Below, one piece after another: positions 48,590 through 59,701 of a stretch of 64,000 nt of DNA. The notes under the pieces were generated by a model, which was not told the DNA's origin, ran no database searches, and worked only from the letters and a program-made list of their open reading frames with translations. The DNA comes from Drosophila pseudoobscura (taxonomy: Eukaryota > Arthropoda > Insecta > Diptera > Drosophilidae): NCBI RefSeq assembly GCF_009870125.1, contig NC_046683.1, positions 48,499,869-48,563,868 of the forward strand, read 5' to 3'. The position numbers and the translations under genes were made by a program. How positions within the stretch are numbered: position 1 is the stretch's first letter; each line of letters opens with the position of its first letter.

Positions 48590-49515
48590 ACCTATCAATC
48601 GGAAAACGTTTCCTTTTCACGGCTGAGGGTCCTAGCTAGACAGTAATATTCAACCAAATATCGTAATGGGGGAATATGATTTCCGATCATGCACAGGGAA
48701 CGATCAAGCCATTGTCTAACAGTGGGCATTACAATACACTTCACGCAAAATAATGAAACTGGAAGAATAATAGCGCAGTTCAGTCGGAAGAGGGACAGGA
48801 GGGATAGGACATCAATTTGTTCACCTTGTTAAATAGAGGGCGGTCCAGTGGGTTAAGCTTTTTTCATTGGGTTATTTTGAAAATGAGAATGGCATAATAT
48901 TAATAATTAATAATGTCCAAAACATAACAATCTGAAATAATTTCGTAGGTTATTACGTTTTAAAACAGTTTCTTCATATTATATTAGCCAAATATGGTAT
49001 ACCTATGCCCAACCTCCGGTTGACGTGACATTCCATACTCACTTACGTTACCACTGTTGTTTGTTGAACATTTTTGCTTAAACCTTGTTTTATACACTAT
49101 ACAATAAAAGAGAGTACTTAAAAGTAGTCAATCAGGTAGAAAATTTATTTATTAATGGCCTAAAATTATGTGGGCAGAGCTAATGGTTTTAGTTAGGCAG
49201 CATCATTAAACGGAATAAAGAAATTGAGCAATAGTAACGATTTTTCTCTTACGTTTTATTTATTTGACCTTCTTCGCTAAAACCTTTTTTAGACTAACTC
49301 CAACAAAAGCAAGTATTTAAAACAAGCCAGTCAAGTAGAAAATTGATTCAACAATCGGATAGATTTATGTGGGCATGGCTGAATGTTCTATATAGCTGAG
49401 AATATTCCACGGAAGATAAAAAACGAGGAATATGTAAAATAAACTTGAATTCGTCAGTATATTTACGGTATATTTTTAAAGTAAGACGGTATGTTTCGGT
49501 ATATTTCTGACAACT
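48590..49515 (+). repeat. Dispersed non-coding repeat, copy C (rearranged)
   Basis: The order is scrambled compared with copy B: the 'CGGCTGAGGGTCCTAGCTAG', 'TTTCCGATCATG' and 'GTGGGCATTACAATACACTT' blocks come first (48630-48750). The 'CAATAAAAG...GTACTTAAAA', 'TAGAAAATT...TTATTAATGG' block then appears twice (about 49100-49220 and 49300-49440). GGTATATT is at 49467 and 49498 with GGTATGTT between, nearly matching the kto promoter spacing. The Yos1 ATG is 58 nt further. Confidence 0.65.
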
Positions 49516-49572
49516 GACGTCAACAATTATTCGGTCGTTTTTTCGATGTAAATAATTCTCAATAGTTTAATA

Positions 49573-49939
49573 ATGTTTACTCTCTGGACGCTCATCGAGG
49601 CCTCATTGTTGTGCCTCAATGCCGTCTGTATCCTGCACGAGGAGCGCTTCCTGGCAAAGTGTAAGTTCGCCTAGATTGCAATCTTAAGCGCCACGACGCT
49701 AATCTTGAGCACATTTTCAGTTGGCTGGGGCCGGCAAGCAGGCCAGCAAGATTTTGGAGCCCCCACGGCCAAGGACCAAGTGTTAAATCTCATTCGTTCC
49801 ATTCGCACAGTTGCCAAAAGTACGTAGCATCTTCCACATCACAAAATGAACAGATAAATTACCATTTCCACCTCTTATTGCAGTTCCCTTGATATTTCTT
49901 AACATAATTGCGATTATATTTAAGCTATTGCTTGGTTAA
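49573..49939 (+). CDS. Yos1: Yos1 / IER3IP1 homologue, small ER-Golgi membrane protein
   Basis: Exons 49573-49660, 49721-49819 and 49884-49939 give 80 aa. It aligns from end to end with IER3IP1: an N-terminal signal-anchor (MFTLWTLIEASLLCLNAVCI), LHEERFL, GWG, 'LNLIRSIRTV' and a C-terminal transmembrane segment ending in LLLG. In yeast Yos1 is a subunit of the Yip1-Yif1 complex needed for ER-to-Golgi vesicles. Both introns are short and in phase 1. The promoter lies in or next to repeat copy C. Confidence 0.92.
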
Positions 49940-49996
49940 TGACATAAATCTATTGTAAAAAGTATACTAAAAGCATTTTTGAGTGGCCTGCACTGG

Positions 49997-50533
49997 TTAT
50001 TGGGTCACATGAGTGCCCGCCTTGCGTTGGAGCACACATTTGACGCGGTTTTCCAATGCTATGCTGTAGGCGTCTAGTTTGTAGGCAGCCGCCTCTAGTT
50101 TATCCACCGTATCGGATATCTCATCGATCTGCTGCATTAGGGGGGCCAGCTGCTGGAACTTGAGGCTCAGATCACTGGTAGATGCATTCAGGTTCTCTGC
50201 AATTTGACGCATGTCCTTGTACTTGGCTATGGTGGCCTTGTTCATCTCTTCCAATAGCCTGTAGTCCTCCAGGGGAGCATTCAGCTCGTGCGTAATGTAC
50301 TCCTCAGTTTTCTGGAACATTTGCGTTGCCAGTCGGCTGAGGTTCGGGTCGTGGCGAGCCAGTGCCTCGAAGCTGGAGCTGCTGGAGAGCGTTGGCCCAT
50401 GAAGTGGCGAGTCCAGGAGCGGATTCTGGTCCTGCATTACTTGAGCAGATGCAGCTGCAGCAGCACTAGTTGAAGGCTTCTCCGTGTCCATTTCGATTTT
50501 TGATGGAGTAGTTTTCCGATGTTCGAAAAACAA
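49997..50533 (-). CDS. Blos2: BLOC-1 subunit 2 (BLOS2)
   Basis: A single-exon 178-aa ORF. After a Ser/Ala-rich head, the C-terminal 110 residues match BLOC1S2: 'MFQKTEEYITHELNAPLEDY', 'LLEEMNKATIAKYKDM' and 'KLEAAAYKLDAYSIALE', with heptad spacing typical of its coiled coil. BLOC-1 acts in sorting from endosomes to lysosome-related organelles such as eye pigment granules. A second Met at residue 15 (MDTEKPSTS) may be the real start. Its stop is 57 nt from the Yos1 stop on the other strand. Confidence 0.88.
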   Translation of the reverse strand: MFFEHRKTTPSKIEMDTEKPSTSAAAAASAQVMQDQNPLLDSPLHGPTLSSSSSFEALARHDPNLSRLATQMFQKTEEYITHELNAPLEDYRLLEEMNKATIAKYKDMRQIAENLNASTSDLSLKFQQLAPLMQQIDEISDTVDKLEAAAYKLDAYSIALENRVKCVLQRKAGTHVTQ

Positions 50534-50717
50534 TGCAATTAATTTCGGCGGTCAGCTGTTTGCTTGCGTGCTGCTGTGAACGGCACTTGCCGTTGCCATT
50601 CGCACGCCATCGCAACAAAGCGCATTTGTTATCACGAAATTGACTATGTTATTCTATAAATATGAGTGCAGTTCGGATTGATAAGACCATTAGAAGACAA
50701 ACATTCTACGGACCAGC

Positions 50718-52170
50718 ATGTCACGTGCCAACGAGGAACGCAAGCTAAAGCATCTTTTCGATGGAGGCGCGTGGAATGTCTACGAGCCAAACATTCTCAA
50801 TTTGGGTGTCGGGGCTCCGGGAACTGACCTTCTCGAGTCCTGCTGCGATATCTTTCAGCAGGCCACCGAACATTGTCTGGTAAGCAAGTGGCGGCCTTCA
50901 TTATGCAATTTCCCATTCAAATGACCTTGTGCACTTTTTCAGCAATATGAAAAGAAGGAAAATCAGTCGCTTATCTTTCAGTATGGACCCACAAATGGTT
51001 GCTTCGAGGTGCGGCGTGAGATAGCCACATACTTCAGCGCCATGTACGACAGCCCTGTCAACTGGTAAGAGTTGGTCTGCGGTTTTGTGGCTACAATCGT
51101 TATACGATTGGACTTTCATTGTTTTATGTTTTTAGTGAGGATTTGATTATTACGGCTGGCGCCACAAACGGCCTGCATTTGCTGCTGTCGACGTTGATTG
51201 ACTTCCAGGGCTATATATTTGTGGATGAGTTCACCTATATGATAGCCCTGGATAGCATGAAGCATTTCACTAGTCTGACCATCGTACCAGTCAAGTTGAA
51301 TGATGATGGCGTAGATCTGCAGGATCTAGGCGAAAAGGTGGCCAAGCACAAATTCAGCTCTCAGAGCAAGGAGTTCTGGGGAATGTACTACACCATTCCG
51401 ATCTATCACAACCCCACGGGAATACTGTTCTCGCCAGGTAGGTCTGTCCTCCGGTCAAATGGTTTTCATTTCATTCTCTAATCTATTTTTCAGAGGTTTG
51501 CCGCGGCATTGTCCAGCTAGCCAGGAAGTACGATTTTATTGTTGTGTGCGACGATGTGTATAACATATTGTACTATGGCGAGAGGCCTGAGGCGCGCCTG
51601 CTTTCCTATGATGTTCGTTCAGATCCTGAATACGCCGGCCATGTCATATCGAACTGCAGTTTCTCCAAAATTCTTGGCCCTGGCTTGCGTCTGGGCTGGC
51701 TGGAGGTGCCGCCACGCATAAGGCCCATTCTGGAAGGTAGTGGCTTGGCCAACAGCGGCGGCTGTTTTAACAACTACACCGCCGGCATTGTGGGTAGCCT
51801 GTTCAAGCTAAATCTTGCTCAGAAGCAGATAGCTCACTTCCACGAGACCTACAAGGAGCGAATGCTTGCCACCACAGAGACACTCAGGGCGGAGCTGCCT
51901 AAGAGCTGCAAAATGATAAGCCCCAGTGGTGGATACTTCATTTGGATACGCCTGCCGAACACTCTAGATGCCAGGAAATTTCTCGAATACAGTCTGGAGC
52001 ACCAGAAGATTGCGTTCATAGCTGGGCCTCGCTTCGCGTCGGATGGCGAGAGTGGTAAGCAATTATTTCGTTTATCCATTGGCTTCCACGGCAAGGCGAA
52101 GCTTGTAGATGGAGCCCGGCGTCTCTGCCAGGCGCTTAAGGATTATATGATGCTCGAGACCACTCCCTAG
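50718..52170 (+). CDS. PLP-dependent class I/II aminotransferase
   Basis: Exons 50718-50879, 50943-51064, 51136-51437 and 51494-52170 give 420 aa. Fold-type I aminotransferase marks are clear: 'FQYGPTNGCFEVRREIA', 'ITAGATNGLHLLLS', 'YTIPIYHNPTG' (Asn-Pro), 'FIVVCDDVYN' (Asp for the pyridine nitrogen) and 'SFSKILGPGLRLGW' with the Schiff-base Lys. Arg in 'LFRLSIGF' should bind the substrate carboxylate. It resembles the MocR/2-aminoadipate (yeast YER152C) group without a DNA-binding head. The substrate cannot be told from sequence. The start is 184 nt from the divergent Blos2 ORF. Confidence 0.88.
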
Positions 52171-52617
52171 GGCTGGCTGTCCCGTCCCTAACCATCCGCA
52201 AGGCGTATCATAATATGGCAAAAAAGGTTTATGTTTATTTATATTGTTGTTTGCTATCATATCATATATCATATCATATCATACTTTAAATAAGGCTTAT
52301 AAAGATGTGACTTGGCACTAAACTACTTATCAAAGAATTCTATAAACTACACAATTCTTAAAAATATCACAAATCTGATAAACTGTTACGATTACTATCT
52401 TATAAAAGATAGAAGGTCAGATTAGAAGTTTACACATTGTACAAAATAGAGCAGATCTCATCTGCAACTGCAACTGCATCTGCATCTGCCGATCCTCTTG
52501 TCATTTGTGCTGCGAATGCGAATGTCTACCGATTTAGATATCTTCCGTTTGCTCATAATACTTTCGCTTGAATTGGAATGCCGGCTGGCGAATTAGAACT
52601 GAATGCGCGACGAGACA
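52171..52617. other. Tail-to-tail gap, aminotransferase and transporter
   Basis: AT-rich 3' UTR-like sequence with a CATAT(CA)TAT repeat (52256-52283) and a degenerate CTGCAT/CTGCAA hexamer array (52459-52490). No coding gene. Confidence 0.5.
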
Positions 52618-54376
52618 CTACTCTGAGAAGGTCAGGACGATCTCCTTGAGTGAGGTGTAAGTGCCGATGACAAGCCCCAGGATGCCCACAATGATGAGCA
52701 CAAAGTTACCTAAACAAAAGAGCAATCAAATAAGCAAATGCTCAATGGTTTCGGGTGGAACGTGAACGTCTACTCACTCAACAAAAGCCAGGCTTTGCGG
52801 AGCCCCTTGGTCTCGTACCAGTGCGTGCAGATCTGTATGAGCGCCGGGAAGGCCAGACCCAAAGCCGACAGGCACAAAGCACCAAAAAGAGAGATGAACA
52901 GCTCCAGATTGGGTATGGCCACAGCCAGAAGGACTACAGAACAAAAAGATAATCAGATCACTGATATTCCACAGATATGTACATGTCTTCGACTTACAAG
53001 TCATCAGGACAAGAATCGTACGGACTGCGTACTCCCAGAGGAGCTTGTTGCGCTGGGGACCCAACCGCTTGCCCACGTAGTCGTTCCAGGTGATGTCAAT
53101 GGCCACATAGCAGGCGAGTCCATGGGTTATGTAGATGGCAAATGCCAGCATACCCTTCACGCACTGCGACAGGCTAAAGATTAAAGAGATTTAAGGAAAG
53201 GTCGAAAGGGGAGACTGGTACTTCCACTCACAGTTCATGCTCCGGCATATTCAGCGTAATGGAACCCAGAACGGCGTTGCCGTAGTTTAGATAGCCAAAG
53301 AGACCCATGCCCACGTAGAGGAACACAATGAGGACCATTGAGACGTTGAGGACACCACAGTTTCCACCAAACTTTTGCGGTGTCTTCATCTCATTCTCCA
53401 GCGGTAGGATAACACCGATGGCCTCCAAGGCGAACAGAACGGTGCCGAAGAAGAGCGGAAAGTTCTCGGGCTTGCCGAACGCATCTTTGCCCTCGGTGGA
53501 AACGGGCTCACGGAAGATGTAGTAGCAGATGATGCCAAAGGAGACCATGGTAATGGCATTGGCCAACGTGGAGAATGGGGCCAAATACTTGAGGTTGCGC
53601 ACCCAATTGATGAGGATCAGCGGCAGCAAGATGATGATCATACAGAGGCGCACATCGATGTTCGTGTCCCCCACGGCGTCCACAATGGCCTTGATGTTTG
53701 AGGCGACAAAAACCACGTAGACACAGCAGGTGCCAAGCTGGTAGATCAGCAGGAAGGTGTTCACTACGGTTCCAATGTACGGGGCACAGGCCCTAAAGAA
53801 ACCCGGTCCCTCGCCCAAAGCAGTCTCCGCCACGGCCGGATAGTTCATGCTAGGAATCTGCAGCGGAGAATAGGGAACACTGATAAATATATTTAATCCA
53901 TGGGCATGGAATGAAACCTACCTTCTTCCTTCGGCACAGCTCGAACTCCGCTTTGACCAGCTGATGGATGCAGTACGTGCATATAAACCCAATCACAATG
54001 GTGCCAATGGAGCCTGTAATGTAGCCAGAATTGCGGAAGGCATTCGGCATGGCCAGAATGCCCGTTCCTAGAGAGCCCTTCAGCAGATGAAACAGTGTTT
54101 CCGAATTGCTATACGATTGAGGGTGGATTAGTTTAAGTGCCTAACGCTCGATCTCTGTTCAATCTCTGCTTACGTTGTGGGATGCTCCACATCGCGATGC
54201 TGGTAGGGATTGTAGTCGGGATCCTTGGCCACTATGGCCTTGTTCTTGCTGGTGCTACTGTTGTTGCTGCCACCCTTCTCGGCCAGCTCCAGGGAGTAGG
54301 TCTTCCCCATCGGCTTTTGCACGGTGTCCGCATGGTCGCTGACAAAGCCCGCATTACTGTGTCCATTCTTACTCAT
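52618..54376 (-). CDS. Proton-coupled amino acid transporter (SLC36 type)
   Basis: Exons complement of 54174-54376, 53922-54108, 53232-53857, 52998-53173, 52778-52933 and 52618-52709 give 479 aa. A polar cytosolic N-terminus of about 70 residues leads to TM1 with 'LFHLLKGSLGTGILAMPNAF', the AAAP-family signature. About ten more hydrophobic segments follow, including 'TCCVYVVFVASNIK' and 'LFALEAIGVILPLENEMK', which are SLC36 hallmarks. Fly relatives such as Pathetic act at endo-lysosomes and the plasma membrane and feed into TOR signalling. I cannot tell which fly paralogue this is. The first coding exon probably follows non-coding exons in the upstream 9.6 kb. Confidence 0.9.
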
Positions 54377-54478
54377 GGCTGCAAATGGAGTAGGAAATAC
54401 TATTTAATAATGTCTGTTCTATAAGATCTATCTGCATCTGCATCTGCATGTGCATTCGAATCTGTGTGTCTCTCTATA

Positions 54479-54513
<35 letters not shown>

Positions 54514-57464
54514 AACCGCAACAAGTGCGTGCAATGTGCAATGTTCGCTTTGCTCTGAAAATAGTCTGTGCCGCTGACATATTTCTAAATTGAAAGCAGA
54601 CCTCAACGAATGTCAAGTTCAATGCAAGCGAAGCGTTGCCCCATGCCCATGCCCAATCCCATACCCAATCTCATGCCCATCCACATACCCGTACGAGTTG
54701 TACGAGTAGTACGAGTAGTACCCCCAGTGCCTTGCATTTCATGCCGTGTCTGAAACGTGCTAAAATAGAATAAAACAAAACCGAAAAACCTCTCGCAAAT
54801 GTCGCCAATTTTAGTGTCACTTGTCTCTAGCTTTGGACTTAGCTGCGATTCATTCCCCTTCCCCTTCCCATTCCCCTTTCTTAATTAGAAAATATGTATC
54901 TGTATGACGTGGGCAATTTGGGGACATTTTACTGCCTTCCAGTTAAGATAATCTCTCATCTCATCTCTCGCCAAAGATATGGAAAATTTGGCAAATTGCT
55001 ACAATTTTTCCGGTTCTTCAATCTCGCGAGTCTCTTGCCGTATTATCTAATTGCTCTCGTTGACATCTTGACTGCAGATCAGATATGATACATGCACGTT
55101 ATGAGACCCGAGATCTGATCTTCTGCCTCTTACGATCTTCCGCACCCATTTTCCCTCCGCTGTAAACCTGAATGACTCTCTGCATAATCTCAAGTACAGC
55201 GGGTACGGGTTTGCCTGTACCAGAAGTCAAGTCTAAGACATGCGGAAGTCGTTAGCTGATGAATGGAACTCTCAGAAAATAAGTCTTTGGCTTTTTGAAA
55301 CTGTATCGAATGAGCATCGGTCGGAATGAGTCAATGGATTTCCATGGGAAAACTTGGTAGAAAAAGGTGCCAAATGAATTATTGATGAGGAAAAACCTTC
55401 ATAGTACCAGTAATTGCTCTCTTGAATACCTAACGAAGTTGTGGGAAGTTCTACATCAGAGATAGCTTCAACAGATCTTTGTTTTGTACATAACTTTCTA
55501 ACTGAAACTAAAACTGAAACTGGCGAAAACCAGACACCCTTTCGACTACGCAACACCTATATTCGTAGACAAAATTACCATAATTTATTCTTGGTATAAG
55601 CAACTAAAAGCCAATAACTTTAGTAGTTTGTTTTAATAATGAAGTGCAGGCAGTTTAAACTGGATTGGAAGTCGTGGCCCCTAGCCGTGTACGTCTTCCC
55701 TTTGAATGAGTCGCATATTTTACTCTTAAATTAATTTTATTTGCCTTTTGCCAATTTGCAAATTGCCAATTTGTTTTGACTGTTTTTCTGCGCATGATTT
55801 AATGGTGATGAGATGATTTCCCTGTTCCGTTTTGCCAACAGAACTAAAAATAGGCGCACATACAATGCAATAATTTTTGAGAAAATGTTTGAGCCCAAGA
55901 ATTCGCCATGAATCGCATGCCCCGGCCACCGCTCTTCACGTGAAAAAATATCATTTGAAAACAGCACGCGACTCGGGAGGTTCGTTGCTTTTGTCTGCTT
56001 CTTAATGTATTGTTATTTATGCATTGTATTTGTCGTCTAGAGTTAGCCAAGTTCAATGAGCCAAGTCGTCGAACGGTGGAACGGTGGAGCGGTGGAGCGG
56101 CCTTAGTAGTCTGCAGTCGTCGGAGTGGCTCCGATGTCGAAGTGGTTGAGCACCAATTTCAATTGTCAGCAGGCTACGATTTGTATATTCGAGGGCGAAG
56201 CTTTTGATACCCTTGCAAAGTGATCTTTTTTCGGATTAGTATACGGTTTTCCTTATGTTTGAAGAGAACATACTAGACATAATTATATTTGTTGTCGTTT
56301 TGGTTGGACTATCTTTAGGAAGAAACAATTTTTCATAAAAATTGTTGTTTTTCAACCGATTGCTTCTGTAGCTACAAGTTGATATGATGGCTATGATATA
56401 TAGTGCTTCGTGCATTAAAAGGAAGGTTCTGTGCAAAGATTCAGACACATGGACATCAAATTAATGTTGATACAGAATTTATTTAGTTCTTAGCTTCACT
56501 TTCTGCATTGCAAATCCTCCGCTCAAGCCGATAATACCCTCGGCAAAGATACATCAAGTTGGCCCCACAGCAATTGCTCTGTGATCGGGTTGTCGGTCAA
56601 GACGGGGGGCGGGCGAATCTAAGCCTGGCTTCAAAGCATATAAAAGCCGTCGGCCTTGCTCCGCTTATTGATTTGTGAATTGAATTTTTTAATGTCTAAT
56701 CAGAGATTTGGTCTCTGTCTGGTCTGGCAGTGAATATTTCCATCTGAATAGGTTCTATCCACACACCGCTCTCTGGTAGCTTGCGATGGTGCGAATTCGT
56801 TGCATAAACTGCATGGGCGAAGAACACGACACGAAAAAGTTGCAACAGTGTCGAGAAGGGGCATGCTAGAATGCTCCGCTCTCAGACTTCAGTCGAATTA
56901 TAACGGCCGTTAGCAACGCTAAAAGTAATTTATCATGGGTGATTTCTCTCTCTCTCTCTCTCTCACTCTGACTCTGAGGTGTGGTCGGAGTCCGGGCACT
57001 GCAAGAGTGCACTGATCGGACGATATCTGCTTTGAACTGTCTATAGCTTGACCAATGTGTTTCATGGATGATATGCACCCCATCTGAAGGCTATGCTGCT
57101 TATCACTTGAGTCCATTACAACACAGATAAAGATCATGTGCAATGTGGGTCTGGAATTCCTTTCACCAAATATCCCTGTGGACATACGAATCACTTGTTA
57201 TTTTCCTGGCAAACTGCTCTGGCGACCCTTGTCCCGGGCTATTTCTGTGCACTTGATCAATGATTTGCGTCAAACCCCCACTGGCTGGCTACCGCTTGTC
57301 GCTGGCTAAATTTAAATGCAATTAGTGGGAATGGAATCCACAAAGGAGCTCTGGTCATCTGTTCCACTGGTTAGCTCACTGCCCGACTTACTTTACTAAT
57401 TTGCAAAAGACTGTAGTCGCGACTGTGGCGACTCGACTTCCGTTCCCGAAAAAGTGTTCCACTC

Positions 57465-57740
57465 ACCGACTGTGCAGCAGCTGCTTGGCGATAGACGACT
57501 TTCTTGTATAACTCGAGGAGAAGCGAAGGAGCGGTAACTTCACTTGGCATATATTCGAATGGTTCGATTTGAAACACTTGCAATATCGCTTTCGCAATCC
57601 CCAATTACTAAACCGACACCTTTTGCCAGCCAAGGGCACTCGACAAATTCGCTGTTGCTGTTGCACGGACACGGGCACTGGCTCTGGCTGTGGCACAACC
57701 ACAATTAACCGAAACACCACTCGCTGAGACACCACAAAAT
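57465..57740 (-). other. Candidate 5' non-coding exon of the transporter gene
   Basis: On the minus strand a CTCAG initiator-like start near 57728 is followed by about 260 nt. It ends at a consensus CAGTCG|GTGAGT donor near 57470, upstream of and in the same direction as the SLC36 gene. It contains one copy of the duplicated block. Purely inferred from signals. Confidence 0.3.
57571..57638. repeat. Duplicated 68 nt block, copy 1
   Basis: Starts GAAACACTTGCAATATCGC and ends TTTTGCCAGCCAAGGGCA. It matches copy 2 at 59635-59701 with about six differences over the whole length, whereas the flanks differ. Confidence 0.8.
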
Positions 57741-58601
57741 CTGATTCAAAAAAAAAGAACCCTCGCCACGCCGCACACCTATTATATGATCATGTATTAT
57801 AGTTGTTGGTTGGCTGGGTTGTGTGTGCGATCTCGGTGCGATCTCTCTAGCGATGTGATCGTGTTGGCCGCGCGTTAACGACTAAATCAGACCCAACGTG
57901 GGTCACCAGTTTTAAGCATCGCGCGAAACGTTGCACGACGCACACACACAGCGAAACATCTCGCACATTTGTCGAGTGTCGCAGAATCCACAGCGCCAGA
58001 TTGGGGCTCTCGGGGCTCGCTCGCGGGGCGGACAGCTTTCATTTGTACATCAATCTGATCACTTAGGGCAAATTATAGAGCATGCCCCCGCGCACCGAAA
58101 GCTATCATCAGCTGCCACATCCTAGACGGAACTAATTGCTATATCCACAATGATCCACTGATCCATCAATCAGAGCACTAAGTATTCCTGATTCCATAGC
58201 GCTCACCTGTTGGTTTAAAGGTATCATCGTTGGGGGGGCTGACACACTTCATGTTTCATGTAACCATCATCATCATTATCATTATCATCATAATCATCAT
58301 CATCATAATCAAGACCTCTCTCCTCGTCCCGTTCCGTGGGCCACTTTCCTGTCTTGGCACAGACTCGTTGCCAAATATTTGGCTGCCTGTCGTTGTATCG
58401 TGTCGCCCCTCGGGCATTGGCTGCTTCTGCTGCTGCTGCTGTTGCTGCTACAGCCATATGGCAAGACCACAAAAGAACCAGTAAGTGCTGTCCAGTGACT
58501 AGACTCCCAGTGTGGCAGGTAGCTGTGTACCTGTGGCACTGCACTGAACTGCTACTGCTACTGCTGCTGCAATTAACATGTTTTTTTTCTGCAGGGGGAC
58601 A

Positions 58602-58646
58602 GGCGGCAATCGATTCGATTCGATGCGATGCGAAGCGAAGCGATGG
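58602..58646 (+). repeat. CGATT/CGATG/CGAAG pentamer array
   Basis: Pairs of pentamers follow each other: two CGATT, two CGATG, two CGAAG, then CGATGG. A small tandem array in non-coding DNA. Confidence 0.7.
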
Positions 58647-59634
58647 CTTAATGCACTTTCTCAGCGTGCAACCGGTTAATGGGGGAGGAGGCGGGGGGTG
58701 TTCTTCGGCCAGTCGCCTGCTGCTAACTTGGCCAAATGAAATTTCATTTGCAGACGGCAGTCGGTGGCAGTGGGGCCTTCCTCCGGTCTCGATCTACGGG
58801 TACGTGCCCGAGCACGCATTCATTCGCATGCATTGCGCATACGCCGCGTGCCACAGTTTGTGCCTCCCTGGCGTTCGATTATGTCTTGGGGCTGGCATCT
58901 ACCCTATATACCAAGCAAATATACTTGTGGAGCTCCCTCGGTGGAGCAGAAAGCCAGCCTGCACCACTCGCATAGAGTATAGTATGGGTATGGGGTACGG
59001 TACCCATCGAACCGGTCAGAGACGGCGCTCCATCTCGACTTGCGGCTCTGACGTAGTCGCTCTTTCGACGTCTATCCACTCTTGACTTTGGCGGTGACGT
59101 TGCCAACCATTTGGCCAGACGGCTAGTCCGTGGTTCACGTGCACATCAGGGAAGCTCGAACCAAATCCATAAACGTTTATTCAACCCAATGACGCGGGAG
59201 GGTACGCTTAAAAGAGATGATCGTCCCGGTATTGACTCTTTTCCTCTTTTACTACCATTTAGCACCACTTAGAGGCCATATAATCGCTGTTTATTGGCTT
59301 ACTTTGATGCCAATTTTATGTTGTGTTTATAGGCCACATATTCGATAGGAAAAGCCTCATCTGACGTCATAAAATTAATGGCTTGGAGGTGTGATTTTCA
59401 GATTAAATGTTTTCATAATGAGGATGTACTGGTTATTAAGTTTGAAAGCAACACAATTATAATCGATTTGAGGCCAATTTTCATTATGGAACGTGACAAA
59501 TTTCCATAGAAAAAACACCACTTGCGGTTAAATATAGAAATTGACGTCTGATGATTACATGCTAAAACTAAAAACAAGCAATCTTTTTGGCTAATTTGTG
59601 GAGTACAGTGTGGCAGGCATTTGGAATTTGTTTC

Positions 59635-59701
59635 GAAACACTTGCAATATCGCATTCGCAATCCCCAATTACTTAGCGACACATTTTGCCAGCCAAGGGC
59701 A
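59635..59701. repeat. Duplicated 68 nt block, copy 2
   Basis: Same orientation as copy 1, 2.06 kb away. The core TTCGCAATCCCCAATTACT is identical in both. Confidence 0.8.

Larger units (their letters stand above)
47954..49572. other. Transposon-rich interval between Las1-like gene and Yos1
   Basis: It contains a LINE reverse-transcriptase remnant (about 48036-48420) and a rearranged copy C of the dispersed repeat (48590-49515). No gene of its own is present. Confidence 0.6.

Noticed and set aside
58263-58308. ATC/ATT repeat as a possible CRISPR-like array or satellite
   Set aside because: It is a simple trinucleotide microsatellite without spacers.
58336-59085. 249-codon plus-strand ORF
   Set aside because: It is made of CTG/GCT runs and Gly/Ser low complexity, has no domain, and both strands are open there; the length is explained by repeat composition.
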